Below, in pieces: positions 1-9,558 of a stretch of DNA of 40,226 bases. Position numbers and translations under genes: made by a program. The notes under the pieces are model-generated. The model made no database searches. It was not told the DNA's origin and saw only the letters and a program-made list of their open reading frames with translations. This DNA comes from an uncultured Alphaproteobacteria bacterium (GTDB lineage: Bacteria; Pseudomonadota; Alphaproteobacteria; HIMB59; GCA-002718135), in the NCBI GenBank assembly GCA_902623545.1, contig CACNUI010000012.1, positions 1-40,226 of the forward strand. The letters run 5' to 3'. Position 1 is the first letter of the stretch, and each line of letters opens with the position of its first letter.

Positions 1-1
1 C

Positions 2-637
2 ACTACTAAAGTAATTTATATTGCATCACCTAATAATCCAACCGGAACTTATTTGTCTAGAGATCAACTTGTTAAATTAATGAATAGTATTTCTAAAAAT
101 ATTATAGTTGTTATAGACGGGGCATATGTCGAGTATGTGCAAAAAGACGATTATGATAAAGGATTTAGTTTAACGGATGAATATGAGAATATTATTTTAA
201 CAAGAACATTTTCAAAAACATATGGACTCGCAGCTTTAAGAGTAGGCTGGTGTTATACCAGTCAAAAAATAGCTCATATAATTAATAAAATAAAACCTCC
301 CTTTAATACGACAACTATTTCACAGTCCCTTGCAATTAAAGCTTTGGAGGATAAAGAACATATTGAAAACTCTGTAAAATTAAATTCTGAAATTAAAGAT
401 TGGTTTGAAAAAGAGCTCAAATTTTTAAATATCAAAACTAGACAAACTGAGGGTAATTTTACTTTAATTGAAACTTCAGAAGAAGAAGCTGAGAAAATTA
501 GTAATCATCTCATGAATGACGGAATAATTATAAGGCGTTTAAATAGCTATAATCTGCCAAATTTTTTGAGAATTAGTATTGGTACAAAAGAAGAAATGAA
601 TTTGACAGTTGAAAGTTTGAAGAAATTTAATGTCTAA
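2..637 (+). CDS. hisC: Histidinol-phosphate-type aminotransferase, 5' end cut by the window
   Basis: This is the C-terminal part of a fold-type I PLP aminotransferase. The reading frame is open to the left edge, and the first codons already encode the family motif SPNNPTGT, so the true start lies outside the window. The TTG at 53 is not the start. RTFSKTYGLAALRVGW carries the PLP-binding lysine (FSK), and the C-terminal RRLNSYNLPNFLRISIG contains the carboxylate-binding arginine region typical of HisC. The enzyme transfers an amino group between glutamate and imidazole-acetol phosphate. In Alphaproteobacteria a HisC copy next to tyrC often serves aromatic amino acid synthesis. It overlaps the next gene, a prephenate/arogenate dehydrogenase, by 8 bases, which supports that role here. 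Whether it works in histidine, tyrosine/phenylalanine synthesis or both cannot be told from sequence. Confidence 0.85.
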   Translation, partial: TTKVIYIASPNNPTGTYLSRDQLVKLMNSISKNIIVVIDGAYVEYVQKDDYDKGFSLTDEYENIILTRTFSKTYGLAALRVGWCYTSQKIAHIINKIKPPFNTTTISQSLAIKALEDKEHIENSVKLNSEIKDWFEKELKFLNIKTRQTEGNFTLIETSEEEAEKISNHLMNDGIIIRRLNSYNLPNFLRISIGTKEEMNLTVESLKKFNV

Positions 638-1541
638 AATAACTTATGAATCAGCTCTGGTCATTGGTATGGGATTAATTGGTTCATCCATAGCGAGGGC
701 GCTCAAGGAAAAACAATTATCAAAAAAAATCTTTGCTATTGATAAGGACAGAGAGGTAATAAGTATTTCAAAAAATTTAAATCTTGTGGATGCAATAGAG
801 AGTGATTTAAATAAATATAATCAACAATTTGATATTATTTTTATTTGTACGCCTTTGAGTTCATATAGGGATATATTTAAGCAATTGAATAGCTATGTTA
901 ATGAAACAACACTAGTAACAGATGTTGGTTCAACAAAAGTAAGTGTTATAGAAGATTTTAAAGAATCAATTAATAATAAAAAAATTTTATTTGTTCCTGC
1001 CCACCCTATTGCTGGATTAGAGAAAAGTGGACCAGAATTTGGTTTCGCAAAGCTGTTTGAGAATAGGTATTGTATTTTGACCCCAATAGAAACTCAGATT
1101 GAGATAACAAGATCAATTTCAGATATTTGGGAGTCATTTGGAATGAATATAGAAATCATGGAACCTAAACGTCATGACAGAGTACTAGCTATGACATCTC
1201 ATATTCCACAACTCATTGCATATTCTGTCGTAGGAACTGCAACAGAGCTTGAAACTCAAATGAAAGATGAAGTAATTAAGTATTCAGCTGCAGGTTTTAG
1301 AGATTTCACAAGATTGGCAGGTAGTGATCCAGTAATGTGGCGTGATGTTTATGAAAAAAATAAAGAAGCTGTTTTAGAAATGCTTGGTCGTTTCAGCGAA
1401 GATCTACTTACTTATCAAAAAGCAATAAGAAATAATGATTTAAAATACTTGGAAGAAAAATTTACAAAATCAAAAGAAATTAGAAAAATTATTGAAGAGA
1501 TTGGTCAAGCAGGAACTTTTGATCCAACAGAAAAGAATTAG
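630..1541 (+). CDS. tyrC: Prephenate/arogenate dehydrogenase
   Basis: This 303-residue NAD(P)-dependent dehydrogenase of tyrosine synthesis oxidatively decarboxylates prephenate or arogenate. The N-terminal Rossmann motif GMGLIGSS lies at residues 13-20. PAHPIAGLEKSGPEFG, around residues 128-143, is the conserved substrate-binding block of TyrA-family enzymes, followed by the helical dimerisation domain. Length fits the single-domain form with no chorismate mutase or ACT domain. It overlaps the aminotransferase gene by 8 bases, so the two are probably translationally coupled. Its stop overlaps the stop of the convergent plsC by 4 bases. The choice between arogenate and prephenate as substrate is open. 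Confidence 0.9.
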   Translation: MSKITYESALVIGMGLIGSSIARALKEKQLSKKIFAIDKDREVISISKNLNLVDAIESDLNKYNQQFDIIFICTPLSSYRDIFKQLNSYVNETTLVTDVGSTKVSVIEDFKESINNKKILFVPAHPIAGLEKSGPEFGFAKLFENRYCILTPIETQIEITRSISDIWESFGMNIEIMEPKRHDRVLAMTSHIPQLIAYSVVGTATELETQMKDEVIKYSAAGFRDFTRLAGSDPVMWRDVYEKNKEAVLEMLGRFSEDLLTYQKAIRNNDLKYLEEKFTKSKEIRKIIEEIGQAGTFDPTEKN

Positions 1542-2245
1542 TTGTCCAATAATAAATTTGAGGCAGTTTCTATTCTATTTTGAACTTCGTTTAATAAAAC
1601 TTTTTTATCTAAACCTTCATCAATTGTCGGTAAAAATTTTATAGTAATTAATCCTTTTTCTAATACCCATGATTGTTTTGGCCAACATAAACCTGAATTT
1701 AAAGCTACAGGAAGGATTTTTCTTTTTGTATGATTATAAATTCCAATAAAACCTGTCTTATAATCAGGTTTACTACCAGGTAACTTTCTTGTTCCTTCGG
1801 GGAAAATAATAATTGAAGATCCAAAAGATAATTTTGATTGAACTTTTTGTAACATATCTCTCATAGCTTTTGTTCCACCATCTCTATTAATCGCAACCAT
1901 ATTAGACTTGAATAAATATTGTCCAAAAATTGGTATAAAGAAAAGTTCTCTTTTATGGACAAAGAAACAATCTTTTAAATAGTAATAGAGTGCGAGTGTC
2001 TCAAATGCGGACTGATGTTTAGACGCAATTAAGACACTTTCATTTGGAATATTTTCTAAACCCTCAATTTTATGTTTAATATTACATATAAGATTAAGAA
2101 AAACAAAAATAACACGTATCCAAAGTTTTGTTGGATATTTAAGTAAATAACTTGGTAATAAGAGAAAAGGTAAACATACAATACCCATCAACATAGTCCA
2201 TATAACCAAGGAAATATAGAATATTATACTTTTTAAAATTAACAT
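1538..2245 (-). CDS. plsC: 1-acyl-sn-glycerol-3-phosphate acyltransferase
   Basis: This 235-residue membrane-associated acyltransferase should convert lysophosphatidic acid to phosphatidic acid in phospholipid synthesis. The N-terminus (about residues 1-55) is strongly hydrophobic. The catalytic box KHQSAFET has the usual histidine, but with glutamate where many family members have aspartate (HX4E rather than HX4D); I recall this variant from alphaproteobacterial PlsC. The second family motif, FPEGTR, is present near residues 150-155. It is convergent with tyrC, with stops overlapping by 4 bases, and divergent from the zinc-ribbon protein across about 50 bases. Confidence 0.88.
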   Translation of the reverse strand: MLILKSIIFYISLVIWTMLMGIVCLPFLLLPSYLLKYPTKLWIRVIFVFLNLICNIKHKIEGLENIPNESVLIASKHQSAFETLALYYYLKDCFFVHKRELFFIPIFGQYLFKSNMVAINRDGGTKAMRDMLQKVQSKLSFGSSIIIFPEGTRKLPGSKPDYKTGFIGIYNHTKRKILPVALNSGLCWPKQSWVLEKGLITIKFLPTIDEGLDKKVLLNEVQNRIETASNLLLDN

Positions 2246-2295
2246 ACTTAATGATTTTGTTTTATATACTAGCCTGACTGATCTATATATAATTT

Positions 2296-2739
2296 ATGTT
2301 CATTGTTTGCTCTAATTGTGAATTCAAGTATTTAGTAAATTCTGCAGATCTTAAACCAAATGGTAGAATGGTTGAATGCGCAAATTGTAATCATCAATGG
2401 TTTCAAGAATTAGATGATACTGACATTACATCATCAGTCCCATTTACAAAAAATGAAGAATTAGATCAAAATTTAAAAAATAATAACCAAAAAGAAAAAT
2501 TAGAAAAAGATCCAGTCAGAAATTTACCAAGTACAGTTGTAAGACAAGAAAAACCAAGTGTTATTAGTTCAACTATAGTAATTTCTCTAGCTATAGTTGT
2601 AATTTTAGCAATATGGATTTATCGATCCTACGGTGTAAATACTTTTATTATTATTGATTTCTATATTAGGGAATTTTTCTTTAATTTAAATTTGATAATT
2701 TCAGACTTAGCTAAAATTATACACAATACTTTAAATTAG
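2296..2739 (+). CDS. Zinc-ribbon (MJ0042-type) single-pass membrane protein
   Basis: This 147-residue protein has an N-terminal zinc ribbon made of two CxxC pairs (C5/C8 and C28/C31, the second in the context CANCNHQW), which matches the MJ0042-type finger. A charged, low-complexity linker (about residues 40-85) follows, then one transmembrane helix at about 89-109 and a short hydrophobic tail. Proteins of this shape are widespread in Alphaproteobacteria, often near cell division genes, but have no firm function. The stop is immediately adjacent to the stop of the convergent lysA. Confidence 0.75.
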   Translation: MFIVCSNCEFKYLVNSADLKPNGRMVECANCNHQWFQELDDTDITSSVPFTKNEELDQNLKNNNQKEKLEKDPVRNLPSTVVRQEKPSVISSTIVISLAIVVILAIWIYRSYGVNTFIIIDFYIREFFFNLNLIISDLAKIIHNTLN

Positions 2740-3981
2740 TTACAACCAGCTAGGAATAATATCAGCTTCAATTATTTTCTCAATTTTTTCTGGAGAATAA
2801 ATAATTGCATAATTATCATTGTTTACTAAAATTTCAGAGGGCAGTGGCCTAGAGTTATAATTTGAAGACATTACTTTTCCATAGGCTCCTGTATTTTTGA
2901 TAACCAGTAGATTGCCAATTTTTTGTTTAGCCAATTTAATATTTTTTAAAAAAACATCTGAACTTTCACAAATTGGACCAGCAATAGCATAATCCATAAA
3001 TTCCTCTGATTTTACATCAATCGCTAAAATTTCATGATGTGCGCCATACATAGCTGGACGTATCAATGTATTCATTCCTGCATCAACAATTAAATAATTT
3101 ATACCTCCATTATTTTTAATTGTAACAATAGATGTGACTGTAACTCCAGCCTCAGCAATTAAATACCGACCAGGCTCAAACGATAATTCATAGTTTGTTT
3201 GCGTAAAGCAATTATCAAGCTCTTCTTTTACCTTCTTGATATTAAAGTCAGGATCAGAATCTTCATATTTAACATGAAAACCTCCACCCAAATCTACATG
3301 CTTGATATTAATACCTGATTCAATAAACTTATCTGCAGCCATTTTCATTTGAGAAAACGTATTTTTATAGGCCTCAATTTTACTAATTTGACTTCCAATA
3401 TGACAACTAATGCCAATTAAATTTAAATTTTTACAACTTTTAACTAATTTGATAATTTTATCTAAATTTTCAAATTCAATACCAAACTTATCAGTTTTTT
3501 TTCCTGTTGAAATTTTACTTAAAGTCTCACCATCAACATCTGGATTAAGTCTAACACCAATATCAACAATTTTATTTTTTTCATTTGCTAAATTATCGAG
3601 AAGTTTTATTTCTTCTAAAGATTCAGTATTAATTAAACGTATATTTTTATGTATAGCATAGAGTAAGTCTTGATCAGATTTTCCAACACCTTCAAAAATT
3701 ATTTTATTTGGATCGAAACCAGCCTCCAAAGCTCTTTTTAATTCACCAACTGACACTACATCTGCTCCAATATCTAATGAGTTCATTAATTTCAAAATAG
3801 CCTGATTTGAATTAGACTTAATTGAATAAAAAATATTGTTACCTAAAATTTCTTTAGTTTTATTAACTTGATTAATAATTTTTTCTTGTGAATATACGTA
3901 AAAAGGTGTTTCACAAACTTTCACCAAGTCATATAGAGAGGTGCCCTCAATATATGGGTCATTATTTTTATAAGTGAGCAT
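2740..3981 (-). CDS. lysA: Diaminopimelate decarboxylase
   Basis: This 413-residue fold-type III PLP enzyme performs the last step of lysine synthesis, turning meso-diaminopimelate into lysine and CO2. The PLP lysine is K55 in FYSIKSNSN. HIGSQI, DLGGGF and EPGRYLIAEAG are the alanine-racemase-like barrel motifs, and CESSD plus GAYGKVMSSNYNSRP are the C-terminal substrate and PLP motifs. Length and motif order are standard. The ATG follows directly after the stop of the LptM-like lipoprotein gene, so it is the third gene of an argH-lptM-lysA operon. Confidence 0.95.
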   Translation of the reverse strand: MLTYKNNDPYIEGTSLYDLVKVCETPFYVYSQEKIINQVNKTKEILGNNIFYSIKSNSNQAILKLMNSLDIGADVVSVGELKRALEAGFDPNKIIFEGVGKSDQDLLYAIHKNIRLINTESLEEIKLLDNLANEKNKIVDIGVRLNPDVDGETLSKISTGKKTDKFGIEFENLDKIIKLVKSCKNLNLIGISCHIGSQISKIEAYKNTFSQMKMAADKFIESGINIKHVDLGGGFHVKYEDSDPDFNIKKVKEELDNCFTQTNYELSFEPGRYLIAEAGVTVTSIVTIKNNGGINYLIVDAGMNTLIRPAMYGAHHEILAIDVKSEEFMDYAIAGPICESSDVFLKNIKLAKQKIGNLLVIKNTGAYGKVMSSNYNSRPLPSEILVNNDNYAIIYSPEKIEKIIEADIIPSWL

Positions 3982-4167
3982 TTATTCAGTATTTATAATA
4001 ACGGATTGTTGACGTTGTTTCTCTTCTTCTAATTGCTCTAAACAGGCTTCATCACATGGATATGTAATTACGGATTTGTCTACTTGATTTTCTGGTAAAC
4101 TTAAAGGACCAACTTTACCACAGCTAAAAGTAAACAACAAAAATGATAATAATATTAATTTGATCAT
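3982..4167 (-). CDS. lptM: Small LptM-like outer-membrane lipoprotein
   Basis: This 61-residue protein starts with a short signal peptide and a lipobox ending at C16 (FTFSC). The residues right after the lipidated cysteine (CGKVGPLSLP) match the CGxxGPL signature of the YifL/LptM family, small lipoproteins reported to assist assembly of the LPS translocon LptD. The start codon overlaps the argH stop (TAATG), and the stop directly abuts the lysA start. Placement next to lysA is common for this family. The name rests on the signature and location alone. Confidence 0.7.
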   Translation of the reverse strand: MIKLILLSFLLFTFSCGKVGPLSLPENQVDKSVITYPCDEACLEQLEEEKQRQQSVIINTE

Positions 4168-5549
4168 TATAAGTATTTTTTTATAACAAGTTTTATTATT
4201 TTTTTAGTAATTTCAGGGGCTGTACCCCCAAAACTTGATTTTGATTTAACACTGTTAGTAGTTGATAGCACTTTTTTTGCGTCAGCTGTTATATTTTTGT
4301 CAAATTTTTTCAATTCTCCAAGAGATAATGAATGTACGTTTCTATCATGTTTTGAACAATAAGAAACAATCTTTCCTGTAACAACATAAGCATCTCTAAA
4401 TGAATATCTAAGATTTTGAACCAACCAATTAGCCAAATCGGTAGCGGTTGAATTTGAATTGTCAATCAACTCTTTCATTCTAGTTTTGTTGAATGTAGAT
4501 TTTGATAAAATTTCATTCATAACTTTTATACACAAAGAAACATTGTCGTATGAATTAAATGTTATTTGTTTATCGTCTTGTAAGTCTTTACTATAAGAAA
4601 GTGGTAACCCTTTAATAATATTAAGCATTGAACTTAAATTACTAATGATAATACTTGTTTTTCCTCTAACAAGCTCTGCACCATCTGGATTTTTTTTCTG
4701 AGGCATAATTGAACTACCAGTTGAAAGATCATCTGGTAAATTTATAAAATTAAATTGTTGATTTGACCAAAGCACTATTTCCTCAGCTATTTTTGATAAA
4801 TGAACAGCAATTAGTGATAGAACAAATAAAAATTCTATTACAAAGTCTCTATCTGAGACAGTGTCCATAGCATTTTTTGTTGGCTCTCTAAATCCCAACT
4901 CTTTAGTTGTATATTTTCTATCAATAGGAAAAGAAGTCCCTGCAAGTGCAGCTGCACCTAACGGGTTTTCATTAAGACGATATAAACAATCTTCAAGTCT
5001 TGTTCTGTCTCTACCAATCATTTCAACGTAAGCTAAAACATGATGAGCCAATGTTATTGGCTGAGCAATCTGTAAATGAGTGTAACCTGGCATAATTGTT
5101 TCAGTATTTTTTGTTGCAATATTAATTAAAGTTCTCTGAAATTTTTTTAGTTCACTATCTAAAATTTTAGATTCTTTTTTAACCCATAATTTTAAATCAG
5201 TTACTACCTGATCATTTCTAGATCTTGCAGTATGAAGCTTTCCTGCAATTTTTCCAATTTTCTTAAATAATAAACTTTCAATGTTCATATGAATATCTTC
5301 AAGTTTTTTTGAAAATACGACTTTGTTTTTTTCAATATCTCTTTCAATTGCTTTAAGTCCAGACACTATTGCACTTTGTTCTTTTTTATTTATTATTTTT
5401 TGTTTACCGAGCATTCTAGCATGCGCTATTGACCCAGTTATATCTTCTTTATACAGACGTTGATCGATATCTATAGATGTATTAATTGCATCTAAAATCT
5501 CACTAGGTCCTTTTGAAAAATGGACATTTCTTGAAGGATTCTTTTTCAT
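4167..5549 (-). CDS. argH: Argininosuccinate lyase
   Basis: This 460-residue fumarase/aspartase superfamily enzyme makes the last step of arginine synthesis, cleaving argininosuccinate to arginine and fumarate. The signature loop GSSIMPQKKNPD is at 278-289 with the catalytic serine, and THLQ at 157-160 holds the second catalytic residue. HTARSRNDQV at 106-115 is the substrate-binding block. The usual N-terminal WGGRF box is replaced by NVHFSKGPSEI, an oddity at the start of the protein. It is the first gene of the argH-lptM-lysA unit and diverges from the 3-hydroxyacyl-CoA dehydrogenase across a 104-base spacer. Confidence 0.95.
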   Translation of the reverse strand: MKKNPSRNVHFSKGPSEILDAINTSIDIDQRLYKEDITGSIAHARMLGKQKIINKKEQSAIVSGLKAIERDIEKNKVVFSKKLEDIHMNIESLLFKKIGKIAGKLHTARSRNDQVVTDLKLWVKKESKILDSELKKFQRTLINIATKNTETIMPGYTHLQIAQPITLAHHVLAYVEMIGRDRTRLEDCLYRLNENPLGAAALAGTSFPIDRKYTTKELGFREPTKNAMDTVSDRDFVIEFLFVLSLIAVHLSKIAEEIVLWSNQQFNFINLPDDLSTGSSIMPQKKNPDGAELVRGKTSIIISNLSSMLNIIKGLPLSYSKDLQDDKQITFNSYDNVSLCIKVMNEILSKSTFNKTRMKELIDNSNSTATDLANWLVQNLRYSFRDAYVVTGKIVSYCSKHDRNVHSLSLGELKKFDKNITADAKKVLSTTNSVKSKSSFGGTAPEITKKIIKLVIKKYL

Positions 5550-5653
5550 TTTGCGCGCCTATAAGAGATATTTATATTAATTTCCACCCTTATGCTTAAA
5601 TTATTTTCATACGGCAAATTTTTCTTATATAAGCTCACCTTTATAGAACTCAA

Positions 5654-7888
5654 ATGAATATTAAAAAAGTAGTAGTAATAGGATCTGGCACTATGGGCAG
5701 TGGAATCGCAGCCCAAATAGCAAATGCTAATATTGATGTTACACTTCTAGACTTACCTTCAAAAGAAGGATCTAGAAACCAAATTACAGAAAACGCTAAA
5801 GAAAGAATTAAAAAATCACGACCTCCACTTTTAGTAGAAAAAAACAAAGCAGAATTAATTAAGGTTGGAAATATTGAGGATGACTTTAATGCAGTTGCGG
5901 AAGCTGATTGGGTTGTGGAGGCTGTTGTTGAGAGAATAGATATTAAACATAACATTTATGATAAAATTCAGACTACAAGAAAGAACAGTTCTATAATTTC
6001 ATCTAATACATCTACAATTCCATTGAAAATCTTATCTGCAAATATGTCAGATGAAATGAAAAAAAATTTTTGCATAACCCATTTTTTTAACCCAGTTCGA
6101 TATATGGCATTGCTCGAGATAGTAACTGAAGAAGTTAATGACATTGAAAAAATAAATTTATTAAAACAATTTTGTGATGAAAAACTTGGTAAAGGTGTAA
6201 TTATTTGTAACGACACTCCAGGATTTATTGGAAACAGAATTGGAGTTTATGCAATGCAAGTTGCTATGACTGAAGCTTTTAAAATGAAGATATCAATTGA
6301 AGAAGCTGATGCAGTATTTGGAAGACCAATGGGTATCCCGAAGACTGGAATTTTTGGGCTATACGATTTAATTGGTATCGATTTGATGGCTGATGTTTTA
6401 AAAAGTTTTATCAAAGAACTCCCAAAAGAAGATCCTTTCCACGAGGTTGCACAAGAAATTCCATTGGTCACAAAACTTATTGAAACTGGGTATACAGGAA
6501 GAAAAGGTAAGGGTGGTTTTTATAGAATGAATAAATCTGATGGTAAAAAAATTCTTGAAGCTATTAATTTAGAAACTGGCGACTATCACCCAAGTCAGAA
6601 AATTAATTTAGGTATGGGAGATAAAATTGACATAAAGAAACTCATTCAAAGAAAGGACAAATACGGTGAATATGCAAAATCAATTCTGACAAAAGTAATT
6701 AGGTATGCTGCATATTTAATTCCTGATGTATCATCAAAATATATAGACATAGATGATGCACTAAGATTAGGTTTTAATTGGACTGTTGGCCCTTTTGAAA
6801 TGCTTTCAAATATTGATACAAAAAATTTTATTGATCAAAATACTGATATTAACTTCTTTAAAAATCTAAAGGGAGTTTTTGAATTTAATAAAAGACCAGG
6901 ATATTTAGATTCAAGTATTGATAATTTAAGATCGTTAAATTTACAAAAAACTTTTGAGAACCCTTCTGCTAATGTTAAAAATGCTTCATCATATCAGGTT
7001 GTTGAATTTACTACTAAGGCAAACGCTTTAGATACTGACTCTATGTTAGCTTTAAAAGAAGCTGCTCAATATAATAAAAGCACAATTGTGATTAATGATG
7101 CAATGCAATTTTCTGCTGGTGTAAATTTAAATTATGTAATGGAATTTGCTAAAAATAATGAATGGTCTAAAATTGAAAAATTTATAATTGATTTCCAACA
7201 AACGTGTAAAACAATAAAATATGCAGATAAGCCTTTTATTGCTGCACCATCAGGGCTTGCTATTGGCGGTGGTTTTGAAGTGGTATTGCATTGTGATTAT
7301 AACGTTGCTCATACAAATGTTGTTCTTGGACTAGTTGAATCTTTAGTTGGACTCATTCCTGCTGGTGGGGGTTGTAAGGAAATGCTGTGGCGCTGGTTAC
7401 AAACTCCAGAAGGTAAAGAAAATTCTGAATATGCGTCTATGAAAGTATTTGATCTTATTGGTTATGCTATTACTGCTACCTCACCAAATGAAGCGCTGCC
7501 AAATCAATTCTTTTTAGAAAAGGATAAGGTGGTAATAAATAGAGACAGACAATTATCAACGGCTATCGATTTATTAAATAGTATTGAGGGAGGGTATGAA
7601 AAACCATCTCAACCTAAATTCAATTTAGGCGGTAGTTCTGTCAGAGATAAAATGTTTGAAAAACTTGAAGCACTATATAATGAAAATAAAATTTTAGACC
7701 ACGGATTAGAAGTAGGTAAGCAAATTGCTTTTGTACTTAGTGGTGGAAATACCAATATTGATAATGAATTAAGTGAAGATGATCTTTATAATCTTGAATT
7801 GGAAGCTTTCATGAGACTTATCCAGATGCCTAAAACTCAAGAGCGAATAAAACATACACTTGAAACTGGAAAACCATTAGTAAATTAA
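5654..7888 (+). CDS. 3-hydroxyacyl-CoA dehydrogenase / enoyl-CoA hydratase fusion
   Basis: This 744-residue bifunctional beta-oxidation protein hydrates enoyl-CoA and oxidises the resulting 3-hydroxyacyl-CoA with NAD. The dehydrogenase comes first: Rossmann motif GSGTMGSG at 10-17, ITHFFNPVRYM at 141-151 with H143, and NDTPGFIGNRIG. A C-terminal crotonase domain follows, with the oxyanion segment GLAIGGGFEV at about 534-543 and a catalytic glutamate near 562 (ESLVGLIPAGGG). This order is the reverse of E. coli FadB. No thiolase lies nearby, so the final cleavage must be encoded elsewhere. It heads a collinear cluster with an acyl-CoA synthetase 38 bases downstream. The chain length or substrate handled is not visible. 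Confidence 0.88.
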   Translation: MNIKKVVVIGSGTMGSGIAAQIANANIDVTLLDLPSKEGSRNQITENAKERIKKSRPPLLVEKNKAELIKVGNIEDDFNAVAEADWVVEAVVERIDIKHNIYDKIQTTRKNSSIISSNTSTIPLKILSANMSDEMKKNFCITHFFNPVRYMALLEIVTEEVNDIEKINLLKQFCDEKLGKGVIICNDTPGFIGNRIGVYAMQVAMTEAFKMKISIEEADAVFGRPMGIPKTGIFGLYDLIGIDLMADVLKSFIKELPKEDPFHEVAQEIPLVTKLIETGYTGRKGKGGFYRMNKSDGKKILEAINLETGDYHPSQKINLGMGDKIDIKKLIQRKDKYGEYAKSILTKVIRYAAYLIPDVSSKYIDIDDALRLGFNWTVGPFEMLSNIDTKNFIDQNTDINFFKNLKGVFEFNKRPGYLDSSIDNLRSLNLQKTFENPSANVKNASSYQVVEFTTKANALDTDSMLALKEAAQYNKSTIVINDAMQFSAGVNLNYVMEFAKNNEWSKIEKFIIDFQQTCKTIKYADKPFIAAPSGLAIGGGFEVVLHCDYNVAHTNVVLGLVESLVGLIPAGGGCKEMLWRWLQTPEGKENSEYASMKVFDLIGYAITATSPNEALPNQFFLEKDKVVINRDRQLSTAIDLLNSIEGGYEKPSQPKFNLGGSSVRDKMFEKLEALYNENKILDHGLEVGKQIAFVLSGGNTNIDNELSEDDLYNLELEAFMRLIQMPKTQERIKHTLETGKPLVN

Positions 7889-7926
7889 ATTAATTTCTTG
7901 TAGTATTTGATCCTTTTAGGAAACAG

Positions 7927-9558
7927 ATGAGTAATTTTGATACAAACCTAGATAAAAATTTAGCCAATTTTGTTCCACTATCACCATTAAGTTTTATAAC
8001 TCGCGTGAAAGATATTTATCCAAACTATGACTCTTTAGTTTATGGAAAAAGAAGTTACACTTGGCTTGAAACCTATAATCGATGTACCAAGTTTGCTAGT
8101 GCATTAGCAAAAAAAGGAATTACAAAAGGAAGTACCGTTTCAATCATAGCGGCAAATACTCCAGAATTATTCGAAGCACATTATTCTATTCCAATGACTG
8201 GCGGTGTTATTAATACGATCAATACTAGACTTGATGCAGATACAATTGCGTATATTCTAGATCATAGTGATGCAAAACTTCTTATAACTGATACTCAATT
8301 TTCACCTACAATGAAAAAGGCTTTAAAAATATATGGGAAGAATATTCCTATTATTGATATTCATGATGATCAGGCAGTTTTTAAAGATGGTGAGGGTGAA
8401 CAAATTGGAGAAATGACATATGAAGAATTTTTACAAACAGGTGATGACAATTATAATTGGTCTTTACCTAAAGATGAATGGCAAGCAATCTCACTAAGCT
8501 ATACATCAGGCACAACTGGTAAACCAAAAGGTGTTGTGTATCACCACCGTGGATCATACTTAATGTCTACAGGAAGTGTTACGGCATGGAACATGCCTAA
8601 TAAATTAACATTTCTTTATACTGTTCCAATGTTCCACTGTAACGGATGGGGCTACCCTTGGACAGCCGCTTTAATACATGCAAAGATTATTTGCTGCAGG
8701 TACATTGTTGCAAAAGATATTTATAATTTAATAGATAAACACAAAGTAACTCATTTTGGAGGTGCTCCTATAGTTTTAAGTTTAATTGCTAACGCAGATG
8801 AAAAAGATAAAAAAGAAATAAATCATAAAGTATATGTACTTACAGCTGGAGCTCCACCAACGAGTGCAATTCTTGAAAAGATGGATAACCTAGGTTTTGA
8901 AGTTATGCATGTATATGGATTAACTGAAACATATGGTCATATTCTTCAATGTGCTTGGAATGAAGAATGGGAATCACAATCAAAAACTGAAAAAGCTGAT
9001 ATTAAAGCAAGACAAGGTGTTCGTTATCCAAATACTGAAGAAGTATGTGTTGCAGATCCAGAGACATATGAAAAAGTTCCAATGGATGGAAAAACCATGG
9101 GAGAAATTTTAATTCGAGGCAATGTTGTAATGAAAGGATATTACAAAAATAAAGAGGCTACTGAAACATCAATGCAAAAAGGATGGTTTCATTCTGGTGA
9201 TTTAGCTGTTGTTTACCCAGATGGATATATTCAAATAAAAGATAGATCCAAAGATATTATAATTTCTGGAGGGGAAAATATTTCATCTGTAGAAGTGGAA
9301 AATGTTGTTGCAAAACACCCAGCTGTTTCACTGGTTGCAGTAGTCGCCAAACCAGATGAAAAGTGGGGTGAAACCCCTTGTGCTTTTGTAGAATTAGCAC
9401 CCGGAAAAAATGCCACAGAGGAGGAAATTATACAGTTTTGTAAAGAAAATATGGCTGGATTTAAGAGACCAAAGCATGTAATCTTTGGTGATTTACCAAA
9501 AACTTCCACTGGGAAGATACAGAAATTTGAATTAAGAACAAAAGCAAAGGAGTTATAA
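7927..9558 (+). CDS. AMP-forming acyl-CoA synthetase, DmdB-like family
   Basis: This 543-residue ANL-superfamily ligase activates a carboxylic acid to its CoA thioester via an acyl-adenylate. Motifs are in order: phosphate-binding loop YTSGTTGKPKG at 192-202, TAGAPP, VYGLTETYG (motif A5), HSGDLAVVYPDGY, KDIIISGGENIS, and the C-terminal catalytic lysine K530 in TSTGKIQK. The YHHRGSYL and CNGWGYPWT stretches resemble the group containing medium-chain acyl-CoA synthetases and DmdB (methylmercaptopropionate-CoA ligase); sequence alone does not separate these. A Shine-Dalgarno-like AGGAAA lies just before the ATG. The stop TAA directly abuts the ATG of the MetY-like gene. Confidence 0.87.
   Translation: MSNFDTNLDKNLANFVPLSPLSFITRVKDIYPNYDSLVYGKRSYTWLETYNRCTKFASALAKKGITKGSTVSIIAANTPELFEAHYSIPMTGGVINTINTRLDADTIAYILDHSDAKLLITDTQFSPTMKKALKIYGKNIPIIDIHDDQAVFKDGEGEQIGEMTYEEFLQTGDDNYNWSLPKDEWQAISLSYTSGTTGKPKGVVYHHRGSYLMSTGSVTAWNMPNKLTFLYTVPMFHCNGWGYPWTAALIHAKIICCRYIVAKDIYNLIDKHKVTHFGGAPIVLSLIANADEKDKKEINHKVYVLTAGAPPTSAILEKMDNLGFEVMHVYGLTETYGHILQCAWNEEWESQSKTEKADIKARQGVRYPNTEEVCVADPETYEKVPMDGKTMGEILIRGNVVMKGYYKNKEATETSMQKGWFHSGDLAVVYPDGYIQIKDRSKDIIISGGENISSVEVENVVAKHPAVSLVAVVAKPDEKWGETPCAFVELAPGKNATEEEIIQFCKENMAGFKRPKHVIFGDLPKTSTGKIQKFELRTKAKEL

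Noticed and set aside
5650-5955. 101-codon minus-strand frame over the start of the dehydrogenase fusion gene
   Set aside because: It is antisense to a Rossmann domain with clear motifs and has no recognisable sequence or ribosome site.
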